Of a DNA stretch of 64,000 nucleotides, positions 37,701 through 49,883 are shown piece by piece (within the stretch, counting starts at the first letter, position 1; every line of letters begins with the position of its first letter). The position numbers were made by a program, and so were the translations under genes. Location: assembly GCA_954871525.1 (NCBI GenBank), contig OX940872.1, forward strand, positions 27,809,746 through 27,873,745, read 5' to 3'. This DNA comes from Parietaria judaica. Lineage: Eukaryota > Streptophyta > Magnoliopsida > Rosales > Urticaceae. The notes under the pieces are model-generated. The model was not told the DNA's origin, ran no database searches, and saw only the letters and a list, made by a program, of their open reading frames with translations.

Positions 37701-39441
37701 GCATAGTTCTATTGTTCATTCAATCCGGAACGTTTGAGATTGAATCATTTTTTTTATTACAGTTGCAGAAATACTGCTTTGGCGTGACGAGAAGAGATCA
37801 TTTGCCTGTTTCATAGCTTCCGTTCTTATGTTTCAATGGTTTTTCCTTTCTGGAAGAACATTTGCCTCGTCTTTAGCCAAGCTTTGCCTGCTTCTCTTGT
37901 CTGTTCTTTTCGGATATGGCTTTCTACCTTCAAACATGTAAGTCTCAATCTCCCTTTTTTCATAACTATGTGCTCATAATTTTTTCTCAGTGTCCTATGT
38001 TTGAGATGTCCAAAAGCTTCGTTATCATTCCTTTATATTGTCTTACCCATGTTTTTTCCACCTCTTTGAATTCCTCTTTCAGTATTATTTTTTTAATTGT
38101 TTACCTGTAAGATTATTTATTAGGATGTAATTTCTCTGATTGGTGATTATAATCATTCTTAAAATCCACTCATTATAAATGCTGTAAAATGTTACAACAC
38201 TATTACCTGTTCTTAGAGGGTTTTGACTGAGACAAAATCCGAGTATTGATAAACCCGTTGCCTCTGAAACATGCTTACTATGTTATATTTATTGTTCTGG
38301 AACTTATGTTAATGTGATAGCAATAATTTTCCGGACCACTTAGCTACAAGGCTTCTTGTTTTTCGTCATGATTGATTTTACTCTAAAGCAAATCAGTTAC
38401 ATTATGTCTTGGTTTTGGCTTTCGATGTCATCGGCAGATTTGGCTTCCCCGTTAGGAGGATATGTTTGTCTTGTTTTGAGATTTCTGAAGTGGCGGTGAA
38501 AGACACGGCTACGGAGGTTGTGCGAATTTGGAACAGGGGATTTCACTGTATAAGCTCTTTGGCACAAAATCAGGATTGGGCAAATTTCTTGAAGGTATGA
38601 ACTTGCGATATTCCAATGTTTGTTATTTTATATTGGAAATTGCATACAAGTGTTAATTTATGCCAATCCTGTCTTTTTTCTCTTTCTTTTTAACACTTTC
38701 TATCCACAATATCTAGAGCAAGTAAGAAAAAAATATATGAAAGACCGATAACAATTTCACTTGGTTGGAACACATTAAAAAAATTATTCGTTTTATACGT
38801 TGTGTAGCACTTAAAAACCTAAGTTTTTATATTTTTACAACAAAAAAAATACGCGATGATACATTTTTTTTGCTCCGTCATGACATGTGTGGCATTCCAG
38901 ATTGCATTCGACCGAGGGTTTAGTAATGGAGCCACAAAAATGAAATGTTAAGTATTTTTGCCGTAAAAAAGGCTTAGATATTTAAGTTTTACAAATCGTA
39001 TAAATTAACCCTAAATTTTATTGTAAACTGTTTCTAATATATTTCATTATTCTGTACCGTGCTACTTGTAGTAATTAATTTCGACTATTTATGCAGGTTT
39101 CAGCTTTGCTGTACTTACTAAAAGTTTCATCACAGTCCTTGACAACGGTCGTTGGGATCGGTAAGCAAGCATGTTATAAGTCGGATTTTTCGGAATTGGA
39201 TTTCTTATTCTCTTACGCCATGTCAAAAAAATCTGATAAAATTGCAGCGCTCGTGTTCTCCTTCACCGCATTTTTTATTTACGAGCAATACGAAACGGAA
39301 ATAGACAGAGTAGCAGCATTCATTTTCCAGACTACAGAGGAACTAGCCGACGTGTTGAAACAAAACTTACCTCATTCCGTGACATCAACTCTATCCAACA
39401 ACAGGTTCGCTCAAGAAGAGAAAAAGCGGAAAATTACGTAA
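34722..39441 (+). CDS. 3beta-HSD/decarboxylase-like SDR fused to a reticulon domain
   Basis: Predicted 616 aa in eleven exons: 34722-34995, 35376-35462, 35553-35686, 35773-35943, 36204-36320, 36425-36504, 36956-37148, 37551-37668, 37763-37937, 38438-38594, 39097-39441. Phases close throughout. The N-terminal half is an extended SDR with the NAD-binding motif GGRGFIG (26-32), a Ser cluster NSSSD (140-144) and CAIRPCNVFGPGD. Residues from about 395 form a reticulon-homology domain with two hydrophobic hairpins, typical of curved ER membrane proteins. This matches the Arabidopsis 3BETAHSD/D (RTNLB19/20) family, linked to removal of C-4 carbons in sterol synthesis at the ER. Oddity: the usual catalytic YxxxK reads FNELK (Phe170, Lys174), so activity is doubtful. 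Confidence 0.9.
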
Positions 39442-40048
39442 AATAGTTCCCCGGCAATACCACATTTACTACTGCTAAAACCCAAATTATCCAGCATAAC
39501 TATCAAAATGTCGTGACGAGTCGGAAACAAACAAAAAAAGATGGATTTTACAGAATGTGTTACATAAGACTCCCCGTCCGTGCTGCATAACTATTCTTAC
39601 TTTGGTCGAAATTTACGCTAAAATGGAAATCGTGAAGTCGATGGGCTGCGGCGCCAAGCAACATGACAGCTATGGAGAAACGATTTTATGATTTATGTTC
39701 TGTTTGTTTTATTCTGAAGACACGTTTTGTAGATAGTTTTAAATCTATGAAATTGATTTTGTATTAATTAATATTCTAATTATTCCGTTTTCGACACTTG
39801 TTTTGGCCTAAAAAAATCCGGCTGCCCATGTAAATTGACGATTTTAAGGCTCCCCGATTATTAAATACCGACGGTTATTTTTTTCTTTAACCAACAATAT
39901 ACTCGGTAGTTATAATTTTACGATAAGTTAGAGAATATTTAATTTTATTAATAAAATATTATTATCATGTACTAGCTAGTGAATTAATAATATGAACTTT
40001 ACAAACATAATTTGCGGAATATTATGTACAGATTGTTCAGCGCCAGTT
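39442..40048. other. Convergent 3' intergenic region
   Basis: The 3' UTRs of the SDR-reticulon gene (plus) and the DUF482 gene (minus). AT-rich; no further gene is seen. Confidence 0.6.
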
Positions 40049-43000
40049 TTACTGACGACCTTCCTTGAAAGGACCTGAATCATGCAATAGTTGCATTACA
40101 AGCTTAACCTGAGAAAAAAAAAAAACATAAATAAAAATCAGTGGAAGGAAACATTTGAAATAAAATGAAAAGAAAAACAGATGAAAATTTGAAAGAAAGT
40201 CGAGATTGTGTTTCCGAAATTTGAAAGCTCAACACAATATCAACATCGTATCCGCCCTCACTGCGGCATTCATTTGAGCTGTGGTACCGTATCGGTCGAG
40301 AAGTCCAAGTTTCAAAGAAAAGGGTCGTAACATTCGTTTGAAAATGGCAAATGGAGTACCTGAGCTGCTTCGCGTGTTAGAAAGTCTCGAATCGGCGGCC
40401 TGAACTCTTCATCCGTCAGGAAATGACAGCTGTACGTTACCACCGGCAGATAGCCTCTCTGGATTTTGTGCTCTCCCTGAGCCCCCGCCTCCACCGTCGC
40501 CAAATTCAATTCTATCGCTGCCTCAATTGCCTGCAAATTCCAACAATTGATAACCGTAGAGCTAAAATGACTACATCTTTTGTAGATTTTTGTGATAATC
40601 TCCGGAACTGGGGTACATTAGCCCCTGAAGAAAAAAAAAAGACACGGGTCTATGCCGCTTGAGTGGACCTGATGTAACCCGAGAGTCGATTAGTCTTGTC
40701 GTTTAGTGGGTTAAGTGTCATAATCGAGTGAATGTTGTTAAACGTGTTTAGAGAGTTAGTCGAGTCAATGTCGTTAATTGAGTCCATTAGGTTGTAAGCT
40801 CCTTTCCCTATATAAAAGAGTTCATGTAATGAGATTGGTAGCCAAGAACCAGATCACAAGACTTAGTCTCTCAAGAGGAGAGATTAAGTTTTGTGAAGGT
40901 TGGCCTTTGTGTTCAATCGTGTTCATCGTGTGTTCGTGTGTGTTCGTTGTGTGCGTGTTCGTGATTCCGAGAGTGCCGATCTTGGATCGTAACAGGACCT
41001 TGGGTACATTCGCCACTATCAAACCTAGTCTTAATTTAGTAGTCTTAACATAAACGAACCTGGTAATAGCAAGCTTCGAAGTGTAAACTGGGGTAGTGTG
41101 TCCACGGGTGACATCCCCAAAGGCGACCAAATAAAGTATCTCCTCCGATAAGATTAAGAGCTCCTGCGACAAGCTCCCCGCTATCTTCGGCCAGAACGAG
41201 CACGACCTTATCTCCCATCTTTGGTGCCATGATATGAAAGAATTCCCTAGTTAGGTAAGCATTTCCCCACCTGTATAGACCAATCAACGCGGCGTTTAGC
41301 ATAATCGAACATTTGTCAGATAAAATAAATAAACGCTCAAAGAAACAGAAGAGGAACAACGATGTTACTGAACTTGTTGTCCGTGGTGTTTCTGTAGAAC
41401 TCGTAGAAGGAATCCCAGTGCCGAGGCTATTATGGGAAAACACAGAAGGGAAAACGAAATGAGAGGAATTCCTAGGCATCAAAGCGACAAAGCCGAAAAA
41501 CTAGTGAATATGAACTAAAAAATATCGCACGAGTCGAGAGGCTTTAAAAAACCAAGTATGTCGTCGGTTTTTAATGTTCTTTTTTCTTTTTCAAGTATAT
41601 TATCCAAGAGACTCTGAGCAACTACCTTTATTTCGTCGCCACGGAGTCGCTTCATTGTCAAGTTCTGCTGCACAATCTGCATAGGCGAGCGAGTATATCA
41701 GATAACTTCCCTTTTACCATATTGCTTGGTTTAAAAACTTGATGCTCAAAAGATGCTTACCTTTTTCCGCTCTTGGCGAATATTTTTCCTTTTACTTTGC
41801 TTCATGTCCATCAAGAACTCATCAAAACTACACACCAATTGCAGGAATTATAAAGATGAAGCTAATAAACAGCAATTTCTACAAGAACTTTAAGGGAAAA
41901 GCTCTTGAGCCTTTTCTTTGAAAATTTCACATTATACAATGTTCATCGACCGTTCCGTGTATACGGTTAAAGCAAATCCTTCATCAATTTTGAGAAATAA
42001 TCCAAGAAGTTGAAAATGGAGTGACGTATATGTTACTTACTTCTTATAATTACAGTTTTTCCAGTGGTATTGCATTCCAATCCTTTGAAGAAAATCCATT
42101 TCGCCCAGTTTGCACCACTCGTTTTCAGATGGGAAAGTTATGTGCAACGATGAAAACTGAGACTGCAAGACATAGGAGGCATAAGAAGATATAACCGGTT
42201 ATGAAACAAAACAAATAAAATCTTTCGCAATATGTGAATATTGCTGAGTTGGGAATGTGTATAGCAGAAATAAATAGAAGTGCGTTGCAATTGCGTTCTA
42301 TGAATTAACTCGTCCTCGTGGAAACAGCCTCGGGAAGTTTATTATTTCCGAATTAGCCTAAGCTTATAAAAAGGTAGTAATCGATTATTAATTTAATTCA
42401 ATAAGAAGGAAATGCCTTTTTCTCTCCATACCTTGGTGGTTAGATCCTTAAGAGCAGAGACCATAACTTCGAACACTTGATCTCTGATTAAGGTATTACG
42501 GAGTAATATCCTCGGACCAGAAACCGGAGTAAACGGCACACAAGATTGTAACTTGGGATAGTATCTTGACCCGTAACTACGGTATGCATCGGCCCACGAA
42601 TGATCGAAAACAAATTCACCATAAGAATGGCTGTATCCAAAACAAACAAAGAGGCGGAAAATTAGAAAAGGAATCTAAAATTAGCCTTTGAACCGAGCAA
42701 AATATTCAAAGGGGTTTACTAATTGAGTACAAAACCTTTTAAGATAGAGCGGAACAACACCTATAATATTTTTATTTTCATCCTTAGCAATGAGATGAGT
42801 TGGCGCCCATCCTGTTTCCTGGGAATGAAGTCGGTGATTGAGCATTCGAAGCAGAGACGGAAAATATGGTACAAAGAAAGCAACTAAACTACATTCAACG
42901 AGCGGTGTTCCGAACTATATAATTCTGAGACATTTATAAAGATTCTCATAGTGTGATTCTAGACCGAAAAGCTAAACACCATTCCGGTCATTTTTCATCC

Positions 43001-44221
43001 CAAAAAATAACCCGAAACCAATTTGGATTTTTTTACGAAGCTTAATGTTATCTTTCTTCGACTTCCTAATGAACTGGAGAACATTAATTACTATTTAATT
43101 TCGCTGAGCTTCAAAAATATCCCCTTTCCATAATAAGCCACTAAGACAACAAATTAACGAAATTTCATAAGAATAAGAGCGTCAAAAGACTAAATAACGG
43201 AGACAATATGCTCTCAAACCAGAAAAGGCAAGACCCAATATAAGTTTTGCTCTTTAGACCTTCGCTGCTGAACCCGACTCTTCCAAGCTTGAAAGAAAAC
43301 CGTGCAAAAGAAATGGGTTTAATTTTTCTGGGCCTGTTGCATCCAAAGCACAGGCGTCCCAGTCATCGGATGAGACTTCCGAGATGGAAGAAATAACTGA
43401 AAGCGAAATTACTTTCGGTATCACGTCATTTCCTGATATTCCCTGTAAGAAAGAAAAGTTACACGTAAACCGAAAACAAATCGTAGCAAGAGAACTCGTT
43501 AATCGGATAATGAGAAGTACCTCTTCTTCCCTTGAGCCTGTCAAAGCCGTATCACGGAGTGAAAATTCCATTTTTCGTGGCTCAACGACCTTCTTTGGTC
43601 CCCAAAACAGAGCCGTAATTCTGGCCACCTGAACTGAATTCCTTGCTACTCTGAATTGCGATCTTCCCTACATTTTCGGAATCAGATAAGAGTTTGAAAG
43701 AAAATATAATTCACCAACTAGCCAGGGTCAACACTGGTGGAAAACTCTCGTACGGGTTTCTAACGGCTATTCGCGAAACAGTTCCAATGGAATAAATAGA
43801 CCCCTCGTGGATCTGTAGGCGCAAAAGGAGGGGCAAAGACAGTCTTTGGGGCCGAAAACAGTTCACGTCACCACATTTGCGACGTGTTCTACACGCTTCG
43901 TGTTTCGTTTTGTTGCGGGGATCAATCAATTTCTACAGCCCCAGGTGAAATTTTAAGATAAACACGTTCATAAATACTTCAACTACAAGTCTGGATAAGC
44001 AGTTTCTCCACTTAATTATTTAACAAAGAACAAGTTTTTTTTTTCTTTTTCGAGTGAACACAATAAGACATGACAAAATCTCAGTGTCAGCGAACCAGTT
44101 TGATTCCAACAAAATTCTCTAACAGTAATAAAGACAGCAGAAAAAGGGTTTTGAAGCTTGATAGTCAAAGCCCAGCATGGAGTTGAGTTCAATTGATTTT
44201 AGCAACGCAAATCCATGAACT

Positions 44222-44256
<35 letters not shown>

Positions 44257-44335
44257 TACATACAGAGTGCGAAGAGGTGCCGAGAAATGGAGAGGGCTTC
44301 AAGCAACAGAAGCTCGCTGCGACTGCCATAGCCAT
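40049..44335 (-). CDS. FemAB-like / DUF482 (PF04339) acyltransferase-fold protein
   Basis: Predicted 459 aa. Exons: 44335-44264, 43628-43521, 43442-43260, 42818-42736, 42630-42432, 42162-42041, 41827-41761, 41676-41626, 41426-41374, 41270-41060, 40530-40360, 40108-40049. Phases close. Family signatures are DWDACALDATGP, FDHSWADAYRSYG, IGMQYHWKN, KQSKRKNIRQERKK, AYLTREFFHIM, LFGRLWGCH, LHFEACYYQAIE and GAQGEHKIQRGYLP. Bacterial relatives are annotated as peptidoglycan biosynthesis/recognition or GNAT-fold enzymes. The plant function is unknown to me. The Ala/Ser-rich N-terminus (MAMAVAASFCC...) suggests a plastid transit peptide. The first junction is least certain: an open frame at 43711-43929 might be an alternative exon, but it does not fit the phase. 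A solo LTR sits in the intron between 41060 and 40530. Confidence 0.88.
40670..40994 (+). mobile_element. 325-bp solo LTR in an intron of the DUF482 gene
   Basis: Begins TGATGTAACC and ends GATCGTAACA. It is flanked by perfect GGACC repeats at 40665-40669 and 40995-40999. A TATA box, TATAAAAG, at 40811-40818 points rightward, antisense to the host gene. There is no internal region. It is probably copia- or TRIM-derived, given its size. Confidence 0.85.
44225..44253. repeat. (GA)n microsatellite in the first intron of the DUF482 gene
   Basis: Uninterrupted GA dinucleotides just inside the presumed first intron, next to the donor of exon 1. Confidence 0.9.
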
Positions 44336-45450
44336 GGCCAAGCGAGCTCGAGCTTTCTCTCTCTCTCTCGAATGGAAGCAAAACGTGGCAAAGTCTATGC
44401 CTTTGCTCTCCAAATTACTGGGTTTCTTATTCTCGTTGTATTAATTTATATTTACTGTGTTACATATAAGAACTATATCGATTAATTTGTCCATTTTTTT
44501 AGTTTAAAATAATAATAAATAGTATTAAATTAACATATATTATTATTATTTAAAAATTCAAGATTGAATACGGATAATTGCAGCAAAAGTAGTAATTTTT
44601 GACGAATTAAGGTGAGGAAAAATGACAAAAGTGTTCAAAGTCAACAAGTGCGAGGCTACAATTTTTTTTTTCCCGTGAAATTTAGATGAAAAAGATGTTA
44701 AATAGCTTGATGAACACATAAATGTGTATTTTAGACATGATTTGATAGCACTATACTAAAATAAACTAAAACAGTTGTGTAACCAGGGGCAAATCCACGG
44801 CCAAGCATCCGGCGGATCCACGGCCAATATACTAAAATTTATAGTTGTGTATTGAAGTAGATTCACGGTAGGTGTTGTATTTTTTAAGATAAACCTAGTG
44901 TATTGTTGAGAAACACATTAGATTTGCTCATCTATATAGTCTAATATAATATCAATAAGTTTTGCTAATTTTGGTTTAGGATAAGTTTTGATAGTTAGTT
45001 AGTTTAATTGCTTTACTTAATAATGTGATTTGTTGATATAGAAATTTAAACTAATAAACGGAGCATGGAGACACTAATAACGTCTTGTAAACGCACATAG
45101 AGCGGTGCATGCTAAAGTTTCGAGTTCATTAGCGATAAATACGTTATCAAACGATAAGATTAGAGAAAACTTCATCGATAATAATTTCTAACAGTAATGA
45201 GTATAAATGGTAACTTATCGAGAAGCCCCTAAAAACGAGTAATCGGTGGTAACTCGAGCAAACCGTGATAACATGGATAAGACAAAAATACCCTTGTTAA
45301 AAAAAAAAAAAAAAAAAACCATTAGCACTTATATTACGTGCAAAAATGGCGGGAACAAAAGACAAACTTTGATTCTCATTTCTGCTTCGTCTTCTCTCTC
45401 TCTCTGAGGCCTCCATTTCCCGCGGTTTTTTCTTCTTCCGTCGGGGCTCG
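44336..45450. other. Divergent intergenic region
   Basis: Shared upstream region of the DUF482 gene (leftward) and the zf-PARP gene (rightward), about 1.1 kb and AT-rich. A poly-A run lies at 45300-45318. No other gene is seen. Confidence 0.55.
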
Positions 45451-48400
45451 ATGTGGAGCACCGTTAGAGGCGTCGCCGAGTACGCGAAATCGGGGAGATC
45501 GTCGTGCAGGAAGTGCTCGGATGCCATCGAGAACGGGGCTCTGAGGCTGGGCTCGGTACTGCGAGACCCTCGAGGCGGCGAGATCATCCGGTGGCACCAC
45601 GTGCCTTGCTTCACCTTCGGCTCCAACGAAGCGCAGGACATCGAAGGGTTCGATTCTCTAGAGGTAAGGTGTTGCAACATTCTACATTACTTTTTTTTTT
45701 CTCGTTTCACACAACCACATTGGAAGAAAGATAGAACAGAAAAAGGATTAAACTTTTTGTTTTGGGTTTCGTCAAATCTCAAAAGCTTCGAACTTTTTGT
45801 TTTGGGTTGAAACATATGGTCGTCAAGTCTCAAAAAGGTTTGAACTTTCTTGTTTTGGGGGTGAAAATGTTAAAATATGGTCTTCAAGTCTCAAAAGCTT
45901 TAAACTTTTTTGTATTGGGTTGAAAATTGAAAGAAAAAAAAAAGTGTGAATTTTATTTTCCATTGTTTGAATATTGCGTTTTCTGTTTGAGATTTCAGGA
46001 TAGCGATCAAGAAGTTTTGAAGAAGTTGGTGGCTGCAATCCCTACTACTCAGACTGAGGTATGTATGAACAACCCTTGTGCTCTTTTTGATGGAAAACAA
46101 TTACTGTTATTGTCAATTAAAATGGACCATCATTAAGTGTATAATGGTGATTGGTGTGTATGGTATATCATAATCGGCGTCGTAGTTAGTAATTATCAAC
46201 AATTTATGTACAATTGTTGTATATTTCCTGTCCAATGAATTCGTAGAGCTAAGATTCTCCAATAAAGAAGTGTTTGTTGGTTAATTCTTTTGTGTGTATG
46301 TTCGTGGTTGTATCGGGTATCAGTGGTTCCGTTTTAGCCGACTTTGCTCGACAAAACCATTTTCTTTCTATAACAACTATCTACGGAAAAGAAAGAAGAA
46401 ACCGTCAGACTTGCATGTATGTATAGAACATTACATATATTGATGTTATTCCAATACAAATTACAAATTACGTATTTCCCACGAAGAGCGCATCGTGAAA
46501 CAACATGTCTTAAATTTAAATTGTCAAACAAATTTATGAATGAATGAAAATGGACCATAAATAAGTGTATAACGGTGACTGGTGTGTATGGTATATCATA
46601 ATCGGCGATGTAGTTAGTAATTATCAACGATTTATGTACAATTGTTGTATATTTCCTGTCCAATGAATTCGTGATGTCCCTTCTGTTCGCTGTGTATTAA
46701 CAAGCTATTATATTACGGCACGAAATGAAAAATGGACTTACCATGGTAGATTATTATCTAATAGTTATTTGGATTCTTAAGCTTATTTTTCTTAACTTCC
46801 ATGTTTAATAGGTTACTGAAGAAGCAAATGAAGAAAAGGAATCAATGGAGAGGAAAACAAAGAATATAAAGGTATACGCCGATGACATGAGTACTTGTTT
46901 AGGAAGCTAAGAATTCTTCCCGTCTGAGATAGTATTTTTTACTAGATAAAAGGAAAAACGGACTTGAATTGTAGATTTTTTCTTAGGAATTGTTTTAGAT
47001 TCTTAAGCTGTATTTCTAAGTTTAATCTCCATTCTTAATAGGTTACAAATAAAGATATAGATGATGAACGAGTTTCTTAAGCTGTATTTTTTACCATGGT
47101 TTTATTCGTGCCTTTGACGTTGCAGCTCGACTCTGCCAGAATAGTTGCCGAGTATGCAAAGTCAGGGCGATCAGCGTGCAGAAGGTGCAAGGAGACGATC
47201 AAAGGTGATGCCCTGAGGCTGGGCGTGGAAGGGCGTGGCCCTCGAGGCTTGGACATCTTGATGTGGCGCCACATGGCTTGCTTCACTTTCGAATCCGACT
47301 CAACCGTTTCAGTGCAGGACATTGAAGGGTTCGAATCACTCAAGGTGTGGTTAAGTTTGGAACATTTTGTTGATATTTTATTCGGGTAATATTGCAAAAC
47401 TGTAGTCATTTAAAGGTTCAAGCTTTCGTCTTTGGGATACCCGACGTTTTCTTTTGCTTGAATATTCTCTTTCTTTTTGGATATTTCAGGAAAATGATCA
47501 AGAAGCCTTGAAGAAGTTGGTGGCTGCAGCCCATACAAGTCAGAACGAGGTGTGTCGGGAGTGACTTATAAACTTGTGCGCCTTTCGAAAGGAAAAAAAT
47601 AACATTATTTTTAGAAGAAAATGGACAAGAATTGCGTGCATAATAGTCTCGTTGTCGGAGTTGTGGTTAGTAATTAGCATCAAATTATGGACTATTGCCT
47701 GCAATGCTCTATATTTTTAGTAATAAGCTTCTACTCCTTTTCTGTTTTTAGGACGCCTATAATCGTGTTTTTACACAGAACAAGAAAAATGGCTTGCATT
47801 TCTTAAGCTGATTTTCTAGATTTAATCTGAATTCTGTATAGGTTAAAGAAGATGGAGATGAAGAAAAAGAATCAATGGAATGGAACACGGAGAAAACAAA
47901 GGTATACTGATGACATTGTTATCATATATTAGCTTGGATTCTTAAGTTGATTTTCCGAATTTATTCTCGATTGTTACTAGGTTTCGATAAGCAGTGGAGA
48001 TGAAGAAAACGAATCAACGGAGACGAACACGGTGCAAGAAGAGGTGTCTCCTGCTATTGTTTAGGAAGCGATTAAATGTTTTAATACTAAAGAAAAAAAG
48101 AGAGAAAAATGGTTTATCATGGTAGATTTTAGCAAGCTATTGTCTCGATTCTTAAGCTGATTTTCTGAATTTAATCTCGATTTCTAATAGCTCGTTGAAG
48201 ATGGAGATGAAGAGAAAGAAAAAGAACCAATGGAGAGGAACACGGAGAAAGCAAAGGTAAAATGATTTATATGGTTTGGTGGACTTACTCGGGGTCCCTT
48301 GCTGTTGTTCAGGAAGCAAAAAATACTTCCCTTTCGGTATCGCGTTTTTACTAAAAGAGAGAAGCAAAACGGACTTATCACGGTGGATATTCCGGTCTTC

Positions 48401-49380
48401 TGTTTTTTAGGAAGCAAACAATGCTTCCCGTTAAATATAGTGTCTTTTACTACATAAATGGAATACCATGGTAGATTTTAGCTAAGAATTTATTTGGATT
48501 CTTAAAGCTTATTTTCTAAATTTAATCTCGATTCTTAATAGGTTATAAACAAGGATGGAGATGAAGAAAAAGCAAAAGAATCAACGGAGAAAAACACGAA
48601 GAAAGCAAAGGTATGGTGGAGTTCTTTTCGTTTTTTCTCATCCTGTTTAAGCGGGAACGTAAATATTGAAACGCCACAAACCTCTGGTGGACCGACTTTC
48701 AAAATTTCACTACATTTTTCGAAAGTAAAATAATTTCTGATAGTATACATGAAAATGCACAACAATTAAGCGTGAAGCGGTGCGTTTAGTATCTCAGTGT
48801 CGGAGTTGCGTTTTTACTCTTCAGCTACTTGCTGGTTTTCTTACTTGTTGTTTAAGTAATTCAAATAAAATGATATGGTATTACCGCCTGCAATCTAACT
48901 TCCGTTTGCGTTTTGCAGAAACACTCCGAAGCAAAAGGGTTAAAGAAGAAAAGACCGCACGAGGCTTTCGGCCCTTCGAACACCACCGGTGCATTGTCAA
49001 TCGGCCCGCTAGAGGCAGCAGCTAGGTCTCACTTAGAGCTTCGACTTTCGCCTACGGGGTCCGGACAATTCGGTGTTGCGGAGGACAAAGGCCGAGGCAA
49101 AAGGAGAAGCTCGTCTGCGGTTGAAGAGACAATGCAGGTGGAATCAGGCCGTGAGTGTCGCGATCGGGTGTTGGCGCCAATCGGTTCCAAGAGTTGGGAT
49201 GACCTGCTGTTCTACCGCGCCTTGGATCGGCTCAACACGCTGAAGGGCTCACTGGGAGTGGACGAGTACTTGGGGTTCGTGGACGTCATGGAGGGAAACC
49301 GAGGCAAGCAAAGATCGTTCGTATCCGTTTCCGACGATCTCGCAATCGCTTACGTGAAGCGCTCTCTTCAAACTTCTTAG
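45451..49380 (+). CDS. Protein with two PARP-type zinc fingers and repeated acidic mini-exons
   Basis: Predicted 443 aa in ten exons: 45451-45663, 45999-46058, 46812-46871, 47126-47344, 47490-47549, 47842-47901, 47981-48043, 48191-48256, 48542-48610, 48919-49380. All exons are phase 0. Zinc finger 1 (residues about 8-71; SCRKC...WHHVPCF) and zinc finger 2 (about 114-184; ACRRC...WRHMACF) are PF00645 type, which binds DNA breaks in PARP1, DNA ligase III and plant ZDP. Each is followed by a 20-aa exon (DQE.LKKLVAA) and then by Glu/Lys-rich 20-23-aa exons, five in total. The C-terminal exon is basic (KKKRP, KGRGKRR: possible nuclear signals) and ends in a domain I do not recognise (SWDDLLFYRALDRLN...). 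There is no PARP catalytic, ligase or phosphatase domain. A role in binding nuclear DNA damage is inference. Confidence 0.85.
46119..46244. repeat. 126-bp direct repeat, copy 1, in a zf-PARP gene intron
   Basis: Nearly identical to 46547-46672 (same 126-bp length, from AAAATGGACCA to GAATTCGT, with a handful of substitutions). Both copies lie in the intron between exons 2 and 3. Confidence 0.9.
46547..46672. repeat. 126-bp direct repeat, copy 2
   Basis: Partner of 46119-46244, 428 bp downstream in the same intron and orientation. Confidence 0.9.
47042..47080 (+). pseudogene. Decayed copy of the acidic mini-exon
   Basis: Preceded by the same TTAATAG acceptor context as the real mini-exons. 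It starts GTTACAAATAAAGATATAGA, close to the starts of exons 3 and 9, but reaches a stop (TTTCTTAA) after 12 codons with no donor. It is probably skipped. Confidence 0.65.
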
Positions 49381-49883
49381 CTTAAACTTGTCATTCTCTC
49401 TCTCACAAGTTCAAAACACAACACTCTTTGAGGTTGTTTTCAAGTACTTAGATTTAACATTATATAAAAATATTATTTTACCGAGTATTAATTTAACAAG
49501 CTAATTATTTATGTTTAGTATGTCATATCAATAACGGCGGAAGTATCCAATATTTTACATAATCGTGGTAAATGTCATATCATAATTTTTCAAATTTTCA
49601 CTAGATTTCGTCCATATTTTTAAGAAAACATTAAAAACGGCACAACTAAGGAAAACCTCATATAGTAAAGAACTAAATACAACATTAACTAACGTCGAAT
49701 GAAGTAAATTCCGTACCTTTGGGAACTTAATCCGCACTATTGAAAGCGTATAGCTACGCCGAAGTAATTAAAAGAAAAATTAGATACTTTTACCACAATT
49801 ATTCCTCTTTTATAATCTATTTATTTTCTTCGTAATAAACCCAGAATCTGCATTCACCTTTGAGCTCGAGAGTGAGAGCTTCA
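49381..49883. other. Intergenic region before the ZRSR2-like gene
   Basis: The zf-PARP 3' UTR and the promoter of the next rightward gene. AT-rich; no gene is seen. Confidence 0.55.
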
